Source: Polyangium sp. 6x1 | GTDB lineage: Bacteria > Myxococcota_A > Polyangia > Polyangiales > Polyangiaceae | Reading direction: 5' to 3' | Length of the DNA stretch: 64,000 nt | NCBI RefSeq assembly: GCF_029946515.1 | Contig: NZ_JARZHH010000062.1 | Coordinates: 1 to 64,000 of the forward strand | Part shown: positions 44,205-51,854 of the stretch, one piece after another | Layout of the letters: the number at the start of each line of letters is the position of its first letter | Numbering within the stretch: position 1 is the stretch's first letter | The notes under the pieces: model-generated | Databases searched by the model: none | The model's input: only the letters and a program-made list of their open reading frames with translations | Told to the model about the DNA's origin: nothing | Program-made: the position numbers and the translations under genes

Positions 44205-45254
44205 TCAAGCCGAGGCGCAGGCGGGCTCGATCAAGCGGAACGAAGGCCCCGCGGGGTCGAGCTCGGTCCGCACGCCGAGGGGCATGACGAGCTGCGGATC
44301 CGTGTGGCCGAAATCGACGTTGGCGACGATGGGCATGTCACTCCGGCCGAATTCGCCGGCGACGATCGAGACGATTCGCTCCTCGAGCTCGCGCTTTTGC
44401 TCGCGCGCGTAGCCCCGGGCTCGCCCGAAGACGAGTCCGGCGGCTCGATCGAAGATGCCCTGCATACCGTAGTTTCGCAGGAAATACCCGACGAGCGCCG
44501 GGGGCGGCACGTCCTCGGAGGTTTCGAACAGGAGAATACGCCCCGTCCAGAAGGACGGCTCGGGCCAGAAGGATGTGCCCTTCATGAGCTCGAGGGTCTC
44601 GATGCTGCCGCCGAAGAGCCGTCCCTCCACCCGGCTCGTACCCTGGAGCCGGCGAAAGCCGTCCGGATCGTCGCGCAGGGGCTCGACGAGGCCGGCATGC
44701 GCCGGGTCATTCCAGTCGAGGTAACGCTCGACATAGGCGCCATACGGGCGGTACGTGTAGGTCGGGGCGGACGAGAAGAGCATATCGCGCAGGTGCGCGG
44801 CATACGCGGGCGGCAGGGCGCGGAGCTGGGCAAAACCGGCCATGACCGACGGGCCGTGAAACGTGACGAGATCGAGCTGGTTTCCGAATGCGAGCAGCGT
44901 GGTCGTGTCGGAATATCCCAGGAGGATCTTGGGGTTCGTCCGGACGATCTCACGATCCAGGTAGGGCAAGATGCGGACCGAATCCTCGCCGCCGATGGAG
45001 GCGATGATCGCGGCGATTTCCGGATCGGCGAAGGCGAAATTCAGATCGGCTGCGCGGGCCCGTGGGTCCGCATGGAGGGCCGCCGGGGCCATGCGGGCGG
45101 TCCGTAGCTCCCGCACGCGGAGGCCGAAGTCCTCGCGGAGGACGGCGAGGCCTTGCTCGAACACATGCGGAAAGACGGCCGGCCCGCCCCAGGAGGGCGA
45201 GACAATGGCGACGGTATCGCCAGGACGTAGATGTCGAGGGCGAATGGGCGCCAT
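44205..45254 (-). CDS. S66-family LD-carboxypeptidase, MccF-like
   Basis: A 349-residue serine peptidase. DTVAIVSPSWGGP opens the fold, IASIGGEDSVRILPYLD contains the oxyanion region, and KILLGYSDTTTLLAF carries the catalytic Ser. RLFGGSIETLELMKGT and NVDFGHTDPQLVMPLG hold the Glu/His part of the triad. The GGEDSVR and FGHTDPQ forms are closer to the MccF group, which inactivates processed microcin C-type aminoacyl-nucleotides, than to murein LD-carboxypeptidases. GGGAGG lies nine bases before the ATG. Cytoplasmic, with no signal peptide. It may be a self-protection or detoxification enzyme; a murein-recycling role is the alternative. Confidence 0.88.
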   Translation of the reverse strand: MAPIRPRHLRPGDTVAIVSPSWGGPAVFPHVFEQGLAVLREDFGLRVRELRTARMAPAALHADPRARAADLNFAFADPEIAAIIASIGGEDSVRILPYLDREIVRTNPKILLGYSDTTTLLAFGNQLDLVTFHGPSVMAGFAQLRALPPAYAAHLRDMLFSSAPTYTYRPYGAYVERYLDWNDPAHAGLVEPLRDDPDGFRRLQGTSRVEGRLFGGSIETLELMKGTSFWPEPSFWTGRILLFETSEDVPPPALVGYFLRNYGMQGIFDRAAGLVFGRARGYAREQKRELEERIVSIVAGEFGRSDMPIVANVDFGHTDPQLVMPLGVRTELDPAGPSFRLIEPACASA

Positions 45255-45324
45255 GGGTATTTCCTCCCGCACCGTACCACGTGATGCAGCTTGACGCCTC
45301 CGGCCAAGCGACCATGGTTGCCGC

Positions 45325-45879
45325 ATGTCCGAGCGCGACCGAATGCTGGCCGGTGAGCTTTATCGACCGGACGACCCCGATCTCACGGCCGCCCGCACCC
45401 GCGCGCGCCGCCTCTGCCGCGCGTACGACGAGGTCCCCGAGGACGAGCCCGCGCGCAGGCGCGAAATCCTGGCGTCGCTCTTCGGCACGCTCGGCAGCGG
45501 GGCCTTCCTCGAGCCGCCCTTCCGCTGCGATTACGGCGTCCACATCCACGCCGGCGACGGGCTGTACATGAATTTCGGCTGCGTGCTGCTCGATTGCAAT
45601 CGCATCGACATCGGCCACCGCGTCCTCTTCGGCCCCGGCGTGCACATTTATGCCGCGACACACCCGCTCGACGCGGCGCTGCGGTCGTCGGGGCGCGAGC
45701 TCGCGAGGCCCGTTCGCATCGGCGACGACGTCTGGATCGGGGGCGGCGCGATCATCCTGCCGGGCGTGACGGTCGGTGACCGCGTCGTGGTCGGCGCAGG
45801 CAGCGTCGTCACCCGGGACGTGGCGCCGGGCTGGGTCGTGGCGGGAAATCCCGCCCGGCACGTCAAGCGCGTCGATTAA
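45325..45879 (+). CDS. Maltose/galactoside O-acetyltransferase-like hexapeptide acyltransferase
   Basis: A 184-residue left-handed beta-helix acyltransferase. The Mac domain is MLAGELYRPDDPDL, the hexapeptide repeats give GVHIHAGDGLYMNFGCVLLD and VRIGDDVWIGGGAIILPGVT (each shown to 20 residues), and the catalytic His is in IYAATHPLD. It transfers acetyl from acetyl-CoA to a sugar hydroxyl. It is divergent from the S66 gene (~70 bp). Its TAA stop shares a TTAA palindrome with the convergent glycosyltransferase-like gene. Confidence 0.9.
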   Translation: MSERDRMLAGELYRPDDPDLTAARTRARRLCRAYDEVPEDEPARRREILASLFGTLGSGAFLEPPFRCDYGVHIHAGDGLYMNFGCVLLDCNRIDIGHRVLFGPGVHIYAATHPLDAALRSSGRELARPVRIGDDVWIGGGAIILPGVTVGDRVVVGAGSVVTRDVAPGWVVAGNPARHVKRVD

Positions 45880-47561
45880 CGACTTCGCACGCGAAGCAAG
45901 GCGAACATCCCATCCGGCGAGACGTACTCCCGCTCGAGGAGGAAACGCTCCGGGGGCTGATCGGCCGCTCGGCCGAGCCAGGCGGACATCTCGGAGGGCC
46001 GGTAATCATGCGGCCGGTACTGGAACGAGGCGAAATGGTGAAAGCCTCGCGCAAACGACAGCTCCAGAAACCGGTGCTCGCGGCGCGCCGTAAAACCCTC
46101 TCGATCGAGCGCGAGGAGGAACGATTGCGACGGCGCGTCGAACCAGTAGCTCAGCACGCCGTCGTCGACCTCGATGAACTTCGGCAGTCCGTCCGGGAAC
46201 CGCTTCCGCACCTCGGGCACGGTCCTTTGATAGAACCGCAGGAAGTCTGCGTTGTACTCGACGTGCCGGTGGTATTTGAAGAAAAACGCGAGGCCGAGCG
46301 CCATCGCGACGGCAGAGGCCAAGATCTTCCCCGTCGAGGGTCGCGGCGCGGCGAGGGAGAGGAAGCAGCGCCGCGGGAGGCGGAACGACAGGACGAACAG
46401 CGTGGGGAGCAGCGTGGAGACGGGGAAATACCAGTAGCCCTGGTGCAGATAGAGCCCGAAGCAGAAGTTGTAAGCGCCGAGGGCAATGACGCCCAGCGCG
46501 GCGAATGCGAGCATGACGTCGAGCCTCGTCGCCCTGCGACGGCGCAGGACCACGAGCAGGATGTAAACCACGGAGAGAATCGGCGGCAGGACGATCTGCG
46601 CTTCACGGCACGCATTCGGCAGCCACCACGGCGAGTTTTTCAATGCGCCCTGGAAGAGGACCTTGATGAGGTGCGCGTGCTCCGGGTTCCACGCCGGGAA
46701 GGTCGTCTTCGCGGCCCCGCTGATCGGCATGAACGAACCGAAATGGATCCGGTTGATCAAGAGGTAAGGCAGGAGCAGCAGGGCGAACGCGAGGACCGCC
46801 GCGCCGGCCGCCTCCCGCCGGCCGCCTCGACGCAGGCACGCAAAGCAATACCCCGCCAGCATGGGCGCGGCGATGAGCCCGTGATCGAGGCGCGCGAGCG
46901 TGAACGCCGCGAGCGCCGCCCCGACGTACGCCCCCGCCCGCGTCGAATGAAGGGCCCCGCGGGAGGTCGCGAGGAAGAGGGAGAGCGCGAAGAGCAAGAG
47001 GCAAAGCCCGCTCTCCATGCCATTCATGTAGCTCCACGGCGTCCCGAACACGGGGAGCCTCCAGTGGGGCACACGGGCCTTTTCGATGAGCCCGAGGCCG
47101 AACATCCAGAGAGGAAGGACGAGGAGCGGATACACGCCGACGGGCAGCAAGACGAAGCCCGGCGTCAGGCGGCGCGCGCGGAGCAGCGTCATGCCGAGGA
47201 GCCACGTCGCGCCCCCCACCGCGATCACGCTCCCCAGCACGGCCAGAAAGAGGCCGATGTCGCCGAGCCCGGCCTTCTCGCGCACGAATTCGGAAAAACC
47301 GATGAAGACCTGCCAGAGCGGATGGAACCCGTTCGTCGTGTGCTCGCCGTCGTAGGAAAACCTGCCGGTCCGCGCGAGGTTCCTGCCGATGGTGAGGTAA
47401 TAATAGGTGTCGATGGCCATCCAGTGAAAGGGGGCCGTCTTGATCGACGAGAGCAGGTCCACGAGCGCCGGCGTCACGACGAGGAGGGTCGTCGTCAGGG
47501 CGATCCATCGCCGCCGGAAAAACGAGAGGAGGCGCTCCACAAGCCTGCTCGGGGGTCGCAT
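45876..47561 (-). CDS. Polytopic membrane glycosyltransferase-like protein
   Basis: A 561-residue protein with about ten hydrophobic helices and a soluble C-terminal domain of ~120 residues. The first loop carries FHWMAIDTYYYLTIGRNLAR and GFHPLWQVFIGFSE; its Asp and the early loop fit a GT-C or GT39-like (mannosyltransferase) active site on the outer face. The C-terminal part (VDDGVLSYWFDAPSQSFLLA, FHHFASFQYRPHDY) is lumenal-like. It probably transfers a sugar from a polyprenyl donor; the acceptor is unknown. The ATG giving MRPPSRLVE avoids a basic 50-codon extension. Confidence 0.78.
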   Translation of the reverse strand: MRPPSRLVERLLSFFRRRWIALTTTLLVVTPALVDLLSSIKTAPFHWMAIDTYYYLTIGRNLARTGRFSYDGEHTTNGFHPLWQVFIGFSEFVREKAGLGDIGLFLAVLGSVIAVGGATWLLGMTLLRARRLTPGFVLLPVGVYPLLVLPLWMFGLGLIEKARVPHWRLPVFGTPWSYMNGMESGLCLLLFALSLFLATSRGALHSTRAGAYVGAALAAFTLARLDHGLIAAPMLAGYCFACLRRGGRREAAGAAVLAFALLLLPYLLINRIHFGSFMPISGAAKTTFPAWNPEHAHLIKVLFQGALKNSPWWLPNACREAQIVLPPILSVVYILLVVLRRRRATRLDVMLAFAALGVIALGAYNFCFGLYLHQGYWYFPVSTLLPTLFVLSFRLPRRCFLSLAAPRPSTGKILASAVAMALGLAFFFKYHRHVEYNADFLRFYQRTVPEVRKRFPDGLPKFIEVDDGVLSYWFDAPSQSFLLALDREGFTARREHRFLELSFARGFHHFASFQYRPHDYRPSEMSAWLGRAADQPPERFLLEREYVSPDGMFALLRVRSR

Positions 47562-47740
47562 GGCAGCGTCGATAGCATCACCGCCGCGGGCCTTCGTCAA
47601 CGGACACCTGACCCTCCAAGCTTTCCCGCAAAGCCGAATCCCAGGCCCATTCACGCGTCGTGGCCCGCGCGCGCGCCCTGTCGTTTCCTCTTCCCATCCC
47701 CACGCATGCATGCGACACGGGCGCCCAAGGTGAGAGGATC

Positions 47741-48610
47741 ATGAGCGAGAAGGTCGAGGCGACCGAAGAGGGCGAAGGGTCTTTTGCGGAGGAGGGCGCG
47801 CTCGTGCGCGCGCTCGAGGAGAAGGTGCGCGCGCTCGAGGACGAGCTCGGTTTTTTCCGCGCGCTCGCCGACGAGCTGCCGCTCAGCCTCTACCGCAAAG
47901 ATCGCGAAGGGCGCTGCGTCTGGGCCAATGCAGCGCTGCTCGCGAGCGTCGGGTCCGGGCTCGAAGAGGCGCTCGGCAAGACGGTCTACGATTATTACCC
48001 GCGCGCGCTCGCGGAGAAATACGACGCCGACGACCGGCACGTGGTCCAGACCGGCGAAGTCTTTCAGGGCGTCGAGGAGCACAAAGCGCCCGCCGCCGGG
48101 GGCTCGCGGTATGTGGAGGTCAAGAAGGCGCCCGTGCGGGACCCGGAGGGCGCGATCATCGGCTCGATGGGCATCTACTGGGACGTCACCGGCGCGCGCC
48201 GCGCCGAGCGCCTGGAGGAGGAACGACAAGCGCAGGCCGCGACCCTGCGCGAGCTCGGCGCGCCGCTCCTGCCGCTCGCCGAACGTGTCCTCGCGATGCC
48301 CCTCATCGGCCGCATCGACGGCGCGCGCGCCGCGCAAGCGCTCGATTCGTTGCTCCACGGCGTCTCCGAGCGCCAGGTCGCCGTGGTGCTGCTCGACGTG
48401 ACGGGCGTCACGACGGTCGACGGCGAGGTGGTGCGCCTGCTCGTGGACGCCGCCGGGGCCGTGCGTCTGCTCGGCGCGCGCGTGGTGCTCACGGGCGTGA
48501 AGCCGGCCATGGCGCAGGCCATGATCGAAATGGATGCGCGCCTCGAAGGCATCGTCACGCTGTCGACGATGCAAGCAGGCGTCGCGTGGGCGCTCGCGCG
48601 GCGCAAATAG
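47741..48610 (+). CDS. PAS-STAS regulator, paralogue of the 30.7-kb gene
   Basis: A 289-residue soluble protein. It has a coiled coil (ALVRALEEKVRALEDELGFF), a PAS domain (DREGRCVWANAALLASVG ... GSMGIYWDVTGARR) and an RsbR-type STAS domain (VVLLDVTGVTTVDGEVVRLL, LLGARVVLTGVKPAMAQAM). The STAS halves of the two paralogues share long stretches such as DVTGV and LLGARVV. AGAGG sits seven bases before the ATG. It is flanked by a glycosyltransferase-like gene and a methyltransferase gene with no functional link evident. Confidence 0.87.
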   Translation: MSEKVEATEEGEGSFAEEGALVRALEEKVRALEDELGFFRALADELPLSLYRKDREGRCVWANAALLASVGSGLEEALGKTVYDYYPRALAEKYDADDRHVVQTGEVFQGVEEHKAPAAGGSRYVEVKKAPVRDPEGAIIGSMGIYWDVTGARRAERLEEERQAQAATLRELGAPLLPLAERVLAMPLIGRIDGARAAQALDSLLHGVSERQVAVVLLDVTGVTTVDGEVVRLLVDAAGAVRLLGARVVLTGVKPAMAQAMIEMDARLEGIVTLSTMQAGVAWALARRK

Positions 48611-48613
48611 GGC

Positions 48614-49303
48614 TCAGCGCCCCGCGATCCACCCGTCGAACGTCCCCTCCCCGCCCGCGCTCCCGGCGTCGACCTTGATCCACAAATTGAGGAAGGCCGT
48701 CCCGGCCGTGCGCTCGGGGTATTTCCGGTACGTCGCCGGCACGCGCGCCCCGAGCCCGTGGAACGTCACGATCCGCGTGCCCACCGGCGCCGCGTCGAGC
48801 GCCGCTTCCACCCGCGCCGTGTCCTTCTGAAAACGCTCCTCGGTCAGCGGGATCGCGTCGTCGAGCCGCCTCGCCTCGGGGAAAATGTTCTCCTCGAACG
48901 GATTGCAGAAATAATACGCCCGGTACGCATTCCAATCGATATCGTCGAGCGAGCCTTGACGCACCTCGGCGCGGCCTGTGAGCCCGAGCGCGTCGATGAC
49001 TTCCCTCGCGGTTTCGACGAGGGCGGCGCGGTGCTCGATCCCATGGAACACCGCGTCGGTCGTGAGCGCGCCCGCGAGGCAGAGCTTGCCCACGCCCGCG
49101 CCGACGTCGAGCACGGGGCCGCCTTCCTCGGCGAGGAGGCGGCTCACCTTGCGGGCGACGACGAGGGGGGTCCAGAAGCGCGACGAGACGCGTCGGATCG
49201 GCTCGGGGAAGAGCTGGTCGAAGGCGCGATCGGAGACGGGGCGCCCCGCGCGGACATCGTCGATCACCTGCTGGAGATCGACGTCGAGGCGGGGGCGCGT
49301 CAT
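48614..49303 (-). CDS. SAM-dependent class I methyltransferase
   Basis: A 229-residue protein with motif I in VLDVGAGVGKLCLAG and the acidic second-strand end FHGIEHRAALVETARE. YFCNPFEENIF occupies the motif IV position (NPF rather than NPPY). It fits SAM-dependent methyltransferases of unknown target. The C-terminal strand GTAFLNLWIKVD completes the fold. It starts at the ATG giving MTRPRLDVD. The gene begins 8 bp after the stop of the NlpC/P60-like gene on the same strand, so the two are likely co-transcribed. It is tail to tail with the PAS-STAS gene. Confidence 0.82.
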   Translation of the reverse strand: MTRPRLDVDLQQVIDDVRAGRPVSDRAFDQLFPEPIRRVSSRFWTPLVVARKVSRLLAEEGGPVLDVGAGVGKLCLAGALTTDAVFHGIEHRAALVETAREVIDALGLTGRAEVRQGSLDDIDWNAYRAYYFCNPFEENIFPEARRLDDAIPLTEERFQKDTARVEAALDAAPVGTRIVTFHGLGARVPATYRKYPERTAGTAFLNLWIKVDAGSAGGEGTFDGWIAGR

Positions 49304-49310
49304 GCGTGGA

Positions 49311-49682
49311 TCAGAAGCCGGTGTACCGCAGGAACGAGTCCGGCTTCTTGCCGCCGTACGAGCCGTTCCAGTAGCCCTTCTTGTAGTTCGCCTCGGCCAC
49401 GCCCGTCGAGGTCTGCGAGCCGATGAACGTGCCCTGATCTGGGTCGAGCACGATGCCGATGTGCCCGGGCCAGTGGACGAGGTCACCGGCCTGGGGCTCG
49501 GTCACCTTCTGGAAGTAGGGCGAGCTCCCGAAGTCGTTCGCCAGCATGTAAGGGAACTTCGGGTTCACCGAGGCCCGCAGCACGGCGACGACGAACTGGT
49601 TGCACTTCATCTCGGCATAGGAGATCTCCCGGCCTTGCATCTGCTCGTAGTTCCGGGCCACCTGCGCAATGTCGTATCCCAT
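49311..49682 (-). CDS. Small NlpC/P60-like cysteine hydrolase
   Basis: A 123-residue protein without signal peptide. MKCNQFVVAVLRAS carries the probable nucleophile Cys (residue ~26), and GDLVHWPGHIGIVLD carries the His with the strand pattern of NlpC/P60 or CHAP hydrolases. GTFIGSQTSTGVAEANY follows as the third strand. Such enzymes cleave peptidoglycan cross-links or related amides. Lack of export signal and small size resemble T6SS amidase effectors, but no immunity gene is visible next to it. GGAGG lies nine bases before the ATG. Confidence 0.7.
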   Translation of the reverse strand: MGYDIAQVARNYEQMQGREISYAEMKCNQFVVAVLRASVNPKFPYMLANDFGSSPYFQKVTEPQAGDLVHWPGHIGIVLDPDQGTFIGSQTSTGVAEANYKKGYWNGSYGGKKPDSFLRYTGF

Positions 49683-49765
49683 GGAAGAGTTCCTCCCGCT
49701 TCGCGAAGAATGGCCCCGAGTTTACACGCGCACGGCCCCTTTGAAAACCCCTTTTTGGTGAGCGC

Positions 49766-50869
49766 TCAGGGCAGAAGCCCACGGAGCGCCGCGGCAAGCG
49801 CGGGCGCCGCGTCAGGCAAAGGCCCGCGGCACGCACGACGCGCAGCGTCGAAGAGAGCTTCGGGGCGCGATAACGCAGCGCGCGCTTCCGCCTCGTCCGC
49901 GAGCCGCACGCCAAGGCCGATCGCCTCGACGTCGAGGGCGAGGCGCACCGATTCGGGGCTTTCGTGCAGCGGGAAGACGGCGAGCGGTACGCCGGCGATG
50001 GCGGCCTCGGCGAGGGTCGAATACCCGGCTTTCGCGAGGACGAGGTCACAGGCGCCGAAATAACTCTGCGGGTCGGGCGTGATCGCGGGGAAATGGACGA
50101 GCGGGCCGCGCCGAGGAGGATCGGCGGCGTGGGAAGGCGCGAGGAGCCGTACGCCCGAGGCGGGCGCGGCGGCGGAGAGGACGTCGTACAGGACGACGTC
50201 GAGGCTGCCGCCGAGGCCGAGGCCGAGGAGGAGGTCGCCGTCGGAGACGCCGAGCTCGCGGCGGACAGCGGCGCGATCGCGGCGCGGGTGGCGCGCGAGG
50301 ACGCCGTCGATGTCGTGAATGGCGGAGAGGCCCGCGAGCGGCATTGCGCCGAGGCGAAGGCGATACCCGAGGCGGGCGCGGGCATACGCGTCTCCGAGGA
50401 TCGCGTCGAGCTCGGCGCCGAATCGCCCCGCGTACATGTCGAGCCAGGTGAAGTTCGAGCAGACGACGGCGGGGATCCGCGCGCGCTCGGCGGCGAGGAT
50501 CGCGGCGGCGGGGACGTCGGCGACGACGAGCGCGGCGCCGAGGGACACGAGGCGCTCGGCCTCGATCGCGACGAGGCGGGGGAGATCGGCGCGCCACGCG
50601 GCGAGGGCCTCGCGGGAGCGGTCGAGGTCGAAGTCGAGGGCGCCGGGGCGCGGGGCGAGGCCGGGATCGAGCGAGGCAAACGCGACGTCGACGGGCGCGG
50701 GGAGGAAGGGCAAAGCGGCGCGGATCATGGGCGCGGCGGCGCCCGCGCAGAGCGTGACGGGGGCGACGTCCTCGGCGAGGCGCGACGCGAGCGCGAGCAT
50801 GCGGGCGGCGTGGCCGAAGCCGTGATCGGAGGCGTAGACGACGATACGAGCGGGGGGCGCCTCGGGCAT
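49766..50869 (-). CDS. GT-B glycosyltransferase-like protein
   Basis: A 367-residue protein. The N-terminal Rossmann motif VVYASDHGFGHAARMLALA is typical of MurG/GT28 and arabinokinase-associated N-domains. The C-terminal donor site is AKAGYSTLAEAAIAGVPLAVFPLHESPE (shown here only as the core KAGYSTLAEA). It therefore looks like a complete GT-B enzyme with a nucleotide-sugar donor and an unknown acceptor. It starts at the second ATG (MPEAPPARI). Divergent from the Nif3 gene. Confidence 0.83.
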   Translation of the reverse strand: MPEAPPARIVVYASDHGFGHAARMLALASRLAEDVAPVTLCAGAAAPMIRAALPFLPAPVDVAFASLDPGLAPRPGALDFDLDRSREALAAWRADLPRLVAIEAERLVSLGAALVVADVPAAAILAAERARIPAVVCSNFTWLDMYAGRFGAELDAILGDAYARARLGYRLRLGAMPLAGLSAIHDIDGVLARHPRRDRAAVRRELGVSDGDLLLGLGLGGSLDVVLYDVLSAAAPASGVRLLAPSHAADPPRRGPLVHFPAITPDPQSYFGACDLVLAKAGYSTLAEAAIAGVPLAVFPLHESPESVRLALDVEAIGLGVRLADEAEARAALSRPEALFDAARRACRGPLPDAAPALAAALRGLLP

Positions 50870-50928
50870 GGCCCTCTGGTAGCGCAAAAGCGCGCGGCGG
50901 GGGCGGGCTTTGTGATAAGAGCGGATGC

Positions 50929-51735
50929 ATGCGCCTCTCCGACGTGCTCCCCGTGCTGGAATCGATCGCCCCTCTCCGGCTCGCCGAGGGCTGGGACAAC
51001 GTGGGCCTGCTCGTCGGGGATCCGGCCGCGGAGATCCGCGCGGCGCTGCTCTGCATCGATTACACGCCCGGCGTGGCCGCGGAGGCGCGCGAGAAGGGCG
51101 CGGAGCTCGTGTATTCGTATCACCCGCCGATCTTCGAGGCGATGAAGCGCGTGGTCGCGCCGGGGCCGATCTTCGAGGCGATCCGGGACGGGATCGCCAT
51201 TTACTCGCCGCACACGGCGCTCGACGTGGCCGAGGGCGGGACGAACGATCTCTTGGCCGACGTGCTCGGCCTCGGCCGCGGGCTGCCCGCGCGCCGGCCG
51301 ATGCGCGCGCCGGGCGCGAAATTCGGACCGGCGCCGGAAGGGGAATCGCTCGGGCTCGGGCGCATCGGCGAGCTCGAAGCGGCCGTGCCGCGCGAGGAGC
51401 TGCTGGAACGAATCAAGCGCGGCCTCGGGATCGAGGCATTGCTCGTGGCAGGGCCGACGACGGGGCCCGTGCGCACGGTGGCGGCGAGCGCAGGCGCGGC
51501 GGGCGCAATGGTGGAGGACGCGCTCGGGCAAGGAGCAGAGCTCTACCTGACGGGCGAGATGCGGCACCACGACGCGCTGCGGGCGGCGAAGCTCGGAATG
51601 ACGGTCGTGTGCGCGCTGCATTCGAACAGCGAGCGGGCCGTGCTGCCGCGCATTCGGGAGCGCATTGCCGGTGCGCTGCCGGGGCTGCCCGTGTTCGTGA
51701 GCGGGGCGGATCGGGATCCGTTCGTGGTGAGGTGA
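50929..51735 (+). CDS. Nif3-like dinuclear metal-center protein
   Basis: A 268-residue member of the Nif3/YbgI family. WDNVGLLVGDP opens it, SYHPPIF is the first His motif (usually HHP), YSPHTALDV is the second, and GEMRHHDALRA with LHSNSE closes the metal site. The first motif has one His where many members have two. The family forms toroidal hexamers with a dimetal site; the function is uncertain (GTP cyclohydrolase-like folds). Monocistronic, divergent from the glycosyltransferase gene. Confidence 0.9.
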   Translation: MRLSDVLPVLESIAPLRLAEGWDNVGLLVGDPAAEIRAALLCIDYTPGVAAEAREKGAELVYSYHPPIFEAMKRVVAPGPIFEAIRDGIAIYSPHTALDVAEGGTNDLLADVLGLGRGLPARRPMRAPGAKFGPAPEGESLGLGRIGELEAAVPREELLERIKRGLGIEALLVAGPTTGPVRTVAASAGAAGAMVEDALGQGAELYLTGEMRHHDALRAAKLGMTVVCALHSNSERAVLPRIRERIAGALPGLPVFVSGADRDPFVVR

Positions 51736-51854
51736 GGAGGGAAAGCCGGCGGCTTTTCGTGCAGGGGTCCCAAAGCGACTTCCCCTCGTCGAGCGCCGCA
51801 GCAGCGCGCATTTCCGATTGACGCCCGCACGTCCCTGGACAAACCAGCGGACGC

